DNA of 64,000 bases. It comes from Calonectria ilicicola. Its lineage: Eukaryota; Ascomycota; Sordariomycetes; Hypocreales; Nectriaceae. Every line of letters starts with the position of its first letter. The first letter of the stretch is position 1. Both the position numbers and the translations under genes were made by a program. Below the pieces are notes generated by a model, which was given only the letters and a program-made list of their open reading frames with translations, did not search any database and was not told the DNA's origin. This document shows, one piece after another, positions 21,601 to 30,995 of the stretch. The stretch lies in the NCBI GenBank assembly GCA_020809705.1, contig CP085827.1, forward strand, positions 558,001-622,000. Reading direction: 5' to 3'.

Positions 21601-23801
21601 TTGCTGATCATCGCGTTGCCTGCCGCCATTGGATCTAGCCCATGTGTGTGATGCTTCAATTTGTTGCTGGGCCAAGCTGCCTTCATATTTTCTTCCTTCT
21701 CAACTGATTATCTTGCAGGAAGATGTGAGACTATGCTATTCAATTTCTCCACTTCTGCAGAATCTCTGTTTTGCATCTTCATCACAGCATGGCGTTGCGC
21801 ACCCCAGGAGAAGAACGCGCAACGTGAGACGCCACGCAACCACTACAAGGCGAATTTGCTTATTAGAGATAATCAATATGCGGAAATACCGTGTTCCCTG
21901 GATCAGGGTCTGATGCGGCACGGGCTGGCTGTCTCTCGTTATCATGCAAGCCAACGCCACTCAGACACGGAAACATGTCGTGTGGCAACACCGAAAAAAA
22001 AAGGTACACGCACAAAAACAAAACAAATGCGGACCCTGGATGTATGACCCCTTCAATGGTGTGTCTATTTCCTTTTTTGGCTGTCCTGTGTTCTACGTTT
22101 TCAGCCATCAATGTCACATGTGGAAGATTACTTTTCGGATCTGTGGATACCTTTGTGTGCGAGTATTGGTCTGGAAGCGGAATTATGTTTGTCTAGACCG
22201 CCTCTTGGTCCACTACCACACACGGCTCGACTGTCCGTGAGACAGAGTTCGAAGTCGTCCATTCTGGGTTAGCAATGGCGATTGTCTTTGATGTGGGACA
22301 CGCACCGTGTGCAACATGGCCTGCTGCTGGCGTCCCCTGCAAAACGCGCTCGGAGCGCAATGGCATCAGACGCCGGATTCTCATCGGCATCTCGTTTGTG
22401 CTGTGAGAAGGGCAAAGCACATGAATATCCATTCCTGGTATCAATACCCCGGAACCAATTGGCCGCCTTGGACATATGGCGTAGACGATGAGCAGACTAT
22501 TGAAAGAGACTTCGGCAGGCGTCAGGAGCTAGAGCAATGGCAGGGCTTGGATATCCAACCTCCCCCTGCGTGGACATGGGCCGCGATGCATCGCCATGGG
22601 CCTCCAAAGGGTCTGTGTGCTTGCAGAAGAGACAGCATGTCTCAAAATAACCCGGCAATTCCAGGTTCCACAGCCTCAGACGTTGAGACCATCGCATCGT
22701 CGATCTGGAAGGTCCTGACCGAGCCTCTGCCCCCAGCTTAGCACAGACCGTGTGGCGTCTCTCTGGCGTGCGACCAAGAACCCATCTGTTGGTGCGGTAA
22801 TTATCGAGCGTGAGCGGCTGCGTCCGCCGGATGCACCGGGCGAGGGCCGGACCCTCTGGGACAGGCTGAAGATGGGGACGTGAAGAACGGCTAATGCCTT
22901 TGTCTCTGCCCTGTGCTGCGCTGCCCTGGGGCCGTATTTCGATTGCAGCGTAGCCAGGGGCCAGGGGCAGCTAATGCGAGCCCTGCGTGCGCTGGACCCT
23001 TGGCCGGAGATGCGCTAGGCGGCCGGATCGAGGCACGTTGGGGGAGTTAGTAGTCGCATCTGGAGTCCGCTGACTTTACTAATGTACTGTGTTTCTTTGG
23101 CTGGCAGCCCTGCCGGCTCCGTTTGCAAGGATCGACCGCGATCGGGCGGATCATCAGGGCCCAAGCTTTGCCCCTCGATTGGTCTGGGCCCGTGCCAACG
23201 GGATACCAAATCTGACGCGAGTCGCTCTGTAATAGCGAGTTGACGACGACCAAGACTACTCACTTGCTGCAGGCTAGGTCACTGTAGGGCCGGCTAGGGC
23301 ACTTGCTTGTATGCTGTATGCATGTATCTATATGTGCGGTGTCATGTAAGACGCAGCAGCAAGGGTGTGGAAGCCGGAATCCTTCCATGGCCTTTTGTTG
23401 CCCGCAGCACTTCATGCAGAATCTCGCAGTCACACCCGTACCGTCTCGACACGTCTCGACACGTCTCGGCACGTCCTTCTTTACCCGTCAGACTGGGCAA
23501 CGCCGGGCCAAGCCTCTGGTACACTGTGCAATGCACGCTTCAACACGAGGCCTCAACATTTGGCATCCGGTTGGCGCTGGAATGAGTCGGTGGCGCGTGG
23601 CGTCGCGAGTATTCATCCCCGCAAAGTGTAAGATGGCTGCTCTCCCCAAGCCAGCAGCTAAGCTAGTGTGTTACAGGTCGTCGGATGAGACGCCGCTAGA
23701 TCTTGTCCGAGAAGGGGCGATTGACTTGTACTGATTCAGGAAGCTCTTGATAATCGTGCAGCCAACGTGTCGTGGCGACCTTTTGGGGCGGATGGCTGGA
23801 G
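18684..23801. other. About 5 kb with no convincing gene
   Basis: Open frames of 60-173 codons occur on both strands (e.g. 19474-19995 +, 20047-20400 -, 22307-22741 +), but none shows a domain, good coding character or clear splice partners. A 10-bp unit (CGTCTCGACA) is repeated about three times at 23442-23471. Base composition changes along the stretch: AT-rich near 20.4-21.1 kb, GC-rich near 22.7-23.6 kb. It may hold long promoters or noncoding transcripts. Confidence 0.5.
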
Positions 23802-23807
23802 TATAAA
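23802..23807 (+). promoter_or_regulatory. TATA box of pathogen-related protein gene
   Basis: TATAAA 155 bp upstream of the ATG at 23962, followed by a long C/T-rich leader, the usual layout of strongly expressed fungal promoters. Confidence 0.55.
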
Positions 23808-23961
23808 GTATCTGGCTTCTCAATCCAGTAGCCACTCAATTCCACACTCAAGCATTCCCCTCCTCTTCTTTTTCCATCTTCCTCATCTCTCTGGCATTTT
23901 AAAGTTTGAAAGTGATACCCATTCTCATTCCCATTCCCATTCTCCCTTCACATCTCACACA

Positions 23962-24829
23962 ATGGCCTCCGAAGAAGCTGCCCGCCCCTTCCCCGATTAC
24001 TTCTATGACGCAGATGCTGTGCTCAAGGATGAAGATGCCACCTGGAGATTCGGGCGCAGACCCGATTACTCAAAGACACGTACCTTTTGGAAAGAGAGTG
24101 AGTATTCCCCCCTTTGCGAAAAAAAAAGCTTGCTCCCCTCCCCCAACAATACTAACCAGTGCCAAAGACAAGCAGATGAACCACAAGGCTGAGAGTCTTG
24201 AGGAACTTGTCGAGAATGTAGTCAAGAATTGGGAGATTGAGGCCTCATACAAGGCCGACCCTGAGCAATGGCGTACTATTGATATCAGCACATACACTTT
24301 CCGCATCAACGGTGGTGAGCCTCAGAACCCCAGGCACATGGCCAAGGTTGGCACCTACAACGCCCTCATCACACCCAACAAATACTACTGCCCTAAGAGA
24401 AACGACTTCTCCGCCAGCCACAAGGTGTTTAAGCGCATGATGCCTGTCTTTGCCTGGGAACTTCTCGAAGTCTTCAGTGGCCCTCCCCGGGTTGCTTTCC
24501 GATGGCGTCACTGGGGCACCTTCCAGAACGACTATAGTGCTGTGAACGAGTAAGTTGCACCGCATCCTGGTCTGACGTGAGAAATCAGCTGACAATTTTG
24601 TAGCAAGGGTGAGAAGGTCACAATCGCTGCTACCGGAAAGGTGATTGATGTTAAGGGCATGACCGTTGCCGAGCTGAATGCAGAGGGCAAAATCACCTCG
24701 ATTGACGTCTACTATGACCCCATGGAGCTGTTCCGCCAACTCGGCGTCAACCCCAATGAGGGAAGCGCCGAGAGCGCGGCCCTCAAAGAAGCCGTTTCGC
24801 AGTGTCCTGTCATGGGCGCACAACAGTAA
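23962..24829 (+). CDS. Pathogen-related protein, SnoaL-like fold
   Basis: Exons 23962-24097, 24168-24549 and 24604-24829 encode 247 residues; introns 24098-24167 (GTGAGT, TACTAAC, AAAG) and 24550-24603 (GTAAGT...TAG) keep frame. The sequence matches the plant/fungal pathogen-related protein group: SLEELVENVVKNWEIEAS, a conserved RTIDISTYTFRINGG strand, SHKVFKRMMPVFAWE, VAFRWRHWG and VYYDPMELFRQL at the C-terminus. The fold is NTF2/SnoaL-like, shared with polyketide cyclases and dehydratases. The biochemical role of this group is not established. A TATA box and pyrimidine-rich leader suggest high or inducible expression. Confidence 0.88.
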
Positions 24830-25316
24830 GCAGTACAACATAATGAGACATGTTATTGGGAAGGATGTTATATTATGTATTCTAGGCTAGATCATGTCAG
24901 TAGCATAGCCAGTTTATTCCGTTATGAAACCCATTATGCATTAGAACAATTACTTCCGCTCTCGTATAATTGCAGTGATTCGGTTGGCCTTGATCGGCAT
25001 CACAATCGTCCTCGGTCTGTGATACTCCGAGACCTTTCTACAGTAGTCTATTCGCATGCGGCTCAGCGTCCGTGCAATGATGAAGCTTGGACCGAGATGT
25101 CAGATAATCCAGATTGATCCACATTTAGCACAAATATATCACAAGATAAGCTGCAGATGGAGCAAATTTAGGAAAAATGAATAACATCTCTATTAAAATA
25201 AAAGTGGACTTGTAGATAGCTATTGACTGGGTTGAGCGTGGTGAAACGGTAGTCTACCTGTCTATTCTAGAAGAAGAATGGGTTGGGGATGTGTTGGAGA
25301 TGGCATCTCTGGCTGC
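24830..25316. other. Spacer between convergent genes
   Basis: 3' flanks of the pathogen-related gene and the GMC oxidoreductase gene; nothing else seen. Confidence 0.55.
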
Positions 25317-27480
25317 TCAGTCCTTCTTCATGATAAGCCTAGACGCCTTTTGGCTAATGACAAAGGTTGGCGCGGCCGGGAAGCCACCAGGCACGCGGGG
25401 GAAGATGGACGCATCAACCACGCGGAGGCCCTCGACACCATTGACACGGAACTCGGAGTCGACGCAGTAATCGGTGTCTCCTGCTGGGCCCATGCGGCAC
25501 GACGAGCTAACATGGTGGCTAAAAGCCTCGTCCATGATGGCCTGCTTGACATCCACTCCTGGGCGTGGCTCAATCAGGGTAAAGGGTGCGTAGGGCTCGC
25601 CGGTGGCATTGAAGATGCGGAGCGTGTGCTCGATGCCCTCCTGGATGGCCTGCAGGTCTCGGTCGCCCAGCTCCTCAAAGAAGTTAAGGTTAATTTCAGG
25701 GACGTCGCGAGGATCGGCCGAGCGAAGGGTGACAGTGCCCGCCTGGTTACCGGACTGCATCTTGACAACAGACCAGAACCAGGAGGTGGGTGGCGCGTGG
25801 AAACGGGAGTAGCCCGGGAAGAAGCCGCGGAAAACAGTACCGGCCGCACCAAAGAGGAACAAGTCCGAGTCTTCATTCTCGCTAACGCTGGAGCGGTAGA
25901 GCATGCCAATGGGTGCAGCACCTTCACCGTACGCGCCAGTGTGTGTGGTCTGCCACTCCTGCAAGCAAGGGTCCTCATTGTCCAGGGTCCAAGTACAGTT
26001 CTCAAATGGGCTGTTTGACCAGGGGATTGCAGCTTCGACTGTAACACCGCCCTCGTAATTATCCTGGAGATAGTTGCCCTGCTTCCAAGTTAGCGGCTAT
26101 TTAGAGAGTGGCAGGGATCAACATACCACTGCGGGGAGATCCACAAGGACAGGGATACCATGCTCCTCGAGCTCATCGCGGGGTCCAATGCCACTGAGCT
26201 TCAGGATCTGCGGGGTGTTGAATGCTCCTCCGGCAACAATGACCTCCTTGGAGGCTGTGACATTCACTAGCTGATCATGCTCGGAGCCATCGTAGCGAGG
26301 GTCAGCCGAGTACAATGCTTGACCCTTCATGTACTCGACACCATATGCCTTGGGCTTCGAGCTTCCGTCTTGTTTGAAGAGAACACGGGTGGCCAGGGAA
26401 TTGGTGCTGGGTGTGAGAGGGTATCGCGCTGAACCGTTCGCGTACTTGGCGTTTAGAGTTTCCACAAGGTAGTTTCTTGCGCCGCTGCGCTCCCTGAACT
26501 CGTTGATGTGCAAAGGAAGCTGGTAGATGCCTGGTTCGTATCGGCCGGGACCTTCTCTGTTAATGTCTCTCTCCATGAGCTCCTCAATCTGCTGGGAGTC
26601 GACCTCGATACCCTCGGTTTCTCTAAAGGCATTCTCCAAGACCTCAACAACGCCGGGTCTATCGGTGATGTACGAAATGTTGTTTCGGTTGCTCTAAAAG
26701 ACGTTAGCATTTGCTCCTATTGAGTCCATCAGTCAGTGACATACATCAATGAAGCCGTCGAAGCCATGGCCGGGAACATCCTCGGAGGCGTAGATGCAGT
26801 TCTCTAGCTCGACAAAGTACTGGCGCATATTCTCAGCCGTCCAGGACTCGTCACCAGTCAGCTCGGCAATGTAGTTCCAATCGGCATCAGGCGGCAGGGC
26901 AAAATTCATGGCGTTCAACTGAGCAGACCCGCCCAACGTGGCACCTCGAGGATAAAAGATCCCAAGCCTACACACATTAGCGGAGCCACATTGGCAAAAT
27001 TGGAGATTTCTTACGGTTCTGCACCCTCGGGAGGATCGAGGCCATACCACAACGTTCCATTTGAAAGTCGGTAGGTAAATTTGGAGTCTCGTCGTGCTTG
27101 GGTCTCGTTCTGGTAGTGGTTGACAAAGAAGGCCCAAGACATGGCTGGGTCCTCGGACACGTAGTCCGCTCTATTTTTAATCAGCCTCTGACAAATCGAG
27201 ACGGTCTCTTGGCAACTTACGCGGCTGGAATGCGCTGAAGAAGCGTGTCTCCTCGGTCATCTCCAGCCTCCAGAAGGAGAACTGAGTGGCCACCACGAGC
27301 GAGGTTTGCCCTGAAGCTTGGTTTAGCAACATGCCACTCCTATTAAGCACCCGATACTTACGCCAAAGTTCCGCCTCCAGGACCTGATCCAATGATTACA
27401 TATTCGTAATCACCAGTATCGTGAGTGGTTGGCAAGGCCGTGGCCAACCCCATGAGAAGGGGAAGTGCAAAGTGCTTCAT
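25317..27480 (-). CDS. Secreted GMC-family FAD oxidoreductase
   Basis: Six exons: 27480-27362, 27310-27221, 27170-27015, 26967-26745, 26693-26127 and 26078-25317. Five introns of 47-51 bp all keep frame; total 638 residues. MKHFALPLLMGLATA is a signal peptide with cleavage near residue 17. The FAD loop is YVIIGSGPGGGTLAANLA (31-36), the GMC signature 1 region is FYPRGATLGGSAQLNAMNF, and signature 2 is GGAFNTPQILKLSGIGP. The C-terminal substrate domain contains SHHVSSSCRMG with the catalytic His. The second catalytic position, usually His or Asn, falls in VPGGFPAAPTF and appears to be Phe, as in some poorly characterised fungal subgroups. Likely an extracellular alcohol or sugar oxidase/dehydrogenase; substrate unknown. 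Confidence 0.9.
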
Positions 27481-27561
27481 TTTGTGTTGTTGATTGTTGC
27501 TTGAGAGTGTTGGATGTCTAAGTGATTGATACCCCTCGATTCTAGACGAGAACGAGTTATC

Positions 27562-27569
27562 TTTATATA
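27562..27569 (-). promoter_or_regulatory. TATA box of the GMC oxidoreductase gene
   Basis: TATATAAA on the minus strand about 82 bp upstream of the ATG at 27480. Confidence 0.5.
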
Positions 27570-29399
27570 ATTCTGAAACTGTTGATGCCCAGCAATGTGG
27601 TGACGTACGGTCATTGCTCTGAGCTCTTAGCTCTCAGCATTGACCCGCTGGCGATGCTGAGCTGGATCATCATTTCTCTCTATCTCCGATGGGAAAGACG
27701 CTATCCAAATCAACCAAGTCCATGCCCAAGACTTCATTTCAAGAACGAGGATCCATATCCCTGGTTCCGGCAGATCTGAACCCAATCACGCATCTGAAAG
27801 AATAAGCTTAATGGCTCTTGGTGCAGTGCCGATCAACACATCTGCCGTGACGCTAAGGCTAAAATATGACGCCAAGACACGCTCCAGCACACTCCGCCAC
27901 TGGCTACTGACGCGTTTGTGTGGGGATCGGAGTTATCGAGCAAAAAAATGTCTGGATCTCCGACGCTTTGCCAAGTCACAAAAAGGACTTACCTCCGCTG
28001 CCACCAATTTTCGTACAGAGGTCGGCTTTACGATTGTCATCTTGATGATAGCTTGATGGCTTTGAGGCTTGGCGCACTCGGACAATGATTGAGATCAACG
28101 CGTCATAAGGGCTGTGGAAATGCGGTCTTGGTGCTTGGATATTTAATTTTGATCAATCCAATTCTTGATTTGTTTTTACATTTAATAACAACCAATCTAT
28201 AGTTTATCCTATTCTAGCGGAATAAGGGGAGGATGTAGATTTAACTGTCCCTGAGTGATTAATATATGGAATGCTAATGTGTGAGTTAGATGAGGAAGAG
28301 TAAATTGTTGGGACCTGAGTTGCGGTCATAGGCCTTACAGGAAGGACTCTTGGGTGCTGTCATGTGCGGCGTTAATTGCCGCAACAACGATTATTGACCC
28401 ATCCTTTGCCCCGTGATATTAGGGTCTAACACTGCCGTTACTCAGAGAGATTCTACAAATATAATAGACTACAAATTAGATCTCAACAAATTCTCGCAGG
28501 ACACCTGAAATACGCAATTTGGCCAAGTAGGCTGGACCTGACCTACCCTATAGCTAATTGAGGGCTGAGAGTAAACTCGTCCTGGGAGGCATTTATTATA
28601 GCTAGAAAAAAGGAACCGTCACACTAAATTTCTCTGCCTCCCTTTGGAACCATTATATCACATCATTTGAGCCACGGACCCAACCATGTAATCATAGCTT
28701 AATTGTATAATTACAGTTGATATTTCTATCCAAAAGTACTAGGGCAACTTGTCTACGATGTAAAGCAAGTATCTCGACAAGCTTGGGGGTAATTCATAAA
28801 ATGCTCGGAAATTTATTGAAATTTCTTACAATGAGAATGCAATGATCCTGGAGAGACATATCCCTAAGATAGGCTCTGGTAATTAGCTTGAGCAGAGGAA
28901 GTTGGGAGTAAGTTTAGAGTTTTAAGGATGCTTTCATGTTATAAAGCCTCTATAAGGTGATACGTTATGGGGGTTTCTTTGAAGTGATTAAACTTGGATC
29001 TGGGCTTGCGGTTGGTATGTGACAAAGGAAAAATAATGGCGAGGTTAACGTTCTACAACTTGATGAAAATGAGAGGCGCGGAAATCTAACCGGGATACCT
29101 TCATTTTGTTGGCCTTGTTATAAAGATAACAAAAGAAACATAATACATTGATAACCTCAAGGCAATTCGTCTCATAATGGACTTGAGTATTTTTTTCATA
29201 CTGGCAAAATACATTGTTTTAATCATAGTATTGAGCTGTTACATATATATGTAGGCTTCATTTCTCACACTTGTTGCGAACTTTGATATTGCTTAGAGGG
29301 CCAGTAAGCAAGCATGAAATAGACGCAACCAGACAGGGAGGAGGTCGTGCGATTCGGAATTATCGCTCGGGCTGTCTTGATGTAGAAGCGCTTCCACTT
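27570..29399. other. AT-rich spacer, no supported gene
   Basis: From about 28.1 kb the sequence is clearly AT-rich with many short homopolymers and no coding frame of note. No terminal inverted repeats, LTRs or transposase remnants were recognised. Confidence 0.5.
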
Positions 29400-30628
29400 T
29401 CAATAGCAAACGAGCAGCCGAATCTCGATGCTTTCCCGGAGCCGTTTTTTATAATCTCCCTTTTGAATGTCAAATGAGCAATGTGGTGAAGCTACAGTTT
29501 TCCGTTAGCTCAAAACTATGAAGAGAGATAGACTGAGAAAGCGAATAGAACTTGAGAATGTGGCACGTACCCATTGCTACCCCAGTTTTACTGTCAAAGC
29601 ACTTGAACATCCAAACCTCATCTCGCATCTGATTACTAGCGTAGTACCATTCATGTGATGGGTTGTGATAGAGATTCATCGACTCCCCAACATAATGGGG
29701 GAATACTAGGTCGGTAGGTTCACCATCACGTTCAAAATCGAATGTCCGACAATCGCCAAGGGTAAGAGGATAATCTTCTAGTGGCCCAAATAGAGGTCGT
29801 CAGACGCTGTTATAAATGATTAGCTGAAGGACTGTACCGAAAGAGGGGGCCAAAAATGCTACTTGATGATTTGAAATCTCCCTTTCTCTAACAGAGGAGC
29901 CTCATCTTTCAAGTGATACCTCAGTCTCTGAAGGCTTGAAGCTGGTGTTTGGCCTGTGGCAGAATCAACAAACAAAATACTGGTTCAACGAGTCAATTAG
30001 TATAAACCTACCAAAATGGGCAGCCACTAAAGGCTTGCGCTTGCGGTCACCGCCACAGCCGTGAAGGTTCGGTCGAGACAGACGATACTTGGGAAGTTAG
30101 AATAGGCACAGCATAAAAAAAAACGCCAGCTTACGGTGTGCTCAAAAGGGACCACGCGGACGACACCTAATGTTTGTTTGACAAATTCAATAATCTCGGG
30201 GTAATACTGGGCACGAATAACATGGTCATGCTCAAAATCATTGTTGGACAGCGCAGTCTCGTGACGACAGAGCTGGAAACCATGCTCATCAATTTTGAAC
30301 GAGTCTTCGGTCCCTCGAATGTCGCGAATGCGCATATCATCAAATCTTTGATGAAGTACGTTGTGTTGTAGTGGCGCATCTTCGTCCTGGTCGTTGGAGA
30401 CGGGGAAGTTGATGAAGTATGGCTTTTGTTCTAGGTAGATCGGGAGCTTTTGGAGGTACCATAGGCTGGCCAGGACTGTTTTCGGGGCGGCCAAACGAAT
30501 GTCAGTTTTTTTCTATACCCCCCCCACCCCCCCCCAATTCTTTTTTTTTTTTTTTGTAATGTGCGTCTCTCTCATATTGACTTACCATGGTTTTCTTCTT
30601 GTTTGGATGCAGTATTATTCGTGGACAT
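29400..30628 (-). pseudogene. AsaB/CmcJ-type hydroxylase/desaturase, disrupted
   Basis: Six exons can be traced: 30628-30586, 30475-30135, 30087-30012, 29953-29863, 29806-29571 and 29491-29400, all in frame (292 codons). Diagnostic segments of the fungal AsaB/CmcJ/NvfI family are ASLWYLQKLPIYLEQKPYF, RKPLVAAHF, VFPHYVGESMNLYHNPSHEW, YYASNQMRDEVWMFKCFDS and RESIEIRLLV. Two lesions stand out. Just after intron 29807-29862 the frame reads FQIINV-TGA-RPLFGPLEDYP, where the family has Trp; TGA is 29800-29802. The H-x-D motif preceding QTP reads H-F-G, losing a probable iron ligand. Relatives oxidise or desaturate small metabolites. Start and end are otherwise well preserved, so decay is recent, or the stop is read through. 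Confidence 0.75.
30476..30585 (-). repeat. Intron carrying homopolymer tracts
   Basis: On the plus strand the first intron of the AsaB-like gene holds C8-A-C9 at about 30518-30535 and T15 at 30541-30555. At 110 bp it is about twice as long as most introns here. Confidence 0.7.
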
Positions 30629-30995
30629 GGTGATGGAGAGTGTGAGACAGTGGATGTGCGGTGTCAACAAGGCGCAAAAGCGAATAAAGCCATGAAGAAG
30701 AGGATGGAATGCGAGAGAGAGCGACAAGGAAGCAAGTAAGTAGACATTGCGGTCAGCCAGCTTATCGAATGAGGAATATTCCGGGTGCGTGCCACGGTGA
30801 ATATGCACGTTTGCTCTCTGAAGCATGACCAGGAGCAGAGAGGTCTGTCTGTGCGTTTGCACACCGTGGGCAGTGAGTGACGTGACTGAGGCTGACTCGG
30901 TCCTAGTTCGGCTGAGCTGCCGCTGAAGGTCTTGACTGACCGATTGCCCTCAATCGTTCCTCGCCCTTGATAACTGTCGTTATGCCACCCCGAAG
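30629..30995. promoter_or_regulatory. Bidirectional promoter of the decayed oxygenase/amidase pair
   Basis: The two start codons (30628 minus, 30996 plus) are 367 bp apart and diverge, so both genes probably shared control sequences here. No specific motif was identified. Confidence 0.45.

Noticed and set aside
22307..22741. 144-codon plus-strand frame
   Set aside because: Unusual Trp/Pro/His content and no family resemblance; not supported as a gene.
24245..24841. 198-codon minus-strand open frame
   Set aside because: It is antisense to exons 2 and 3 of the pathogen-related protein gene.
25278..26018. 246-codon plus-strand open frame
   Set aside because: It is antisense to the last exon of the GMC oxidoreductase, with no domain.
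28100..29260. Degenerate transposon or RIP-mutated repeat in AT-rich spacer
   Set aside because: The DNA is AT-rich, but no terminal repeats, target duplications or transposase-like frames were found by eye; a dinucleotide-bias calculation would be needed.
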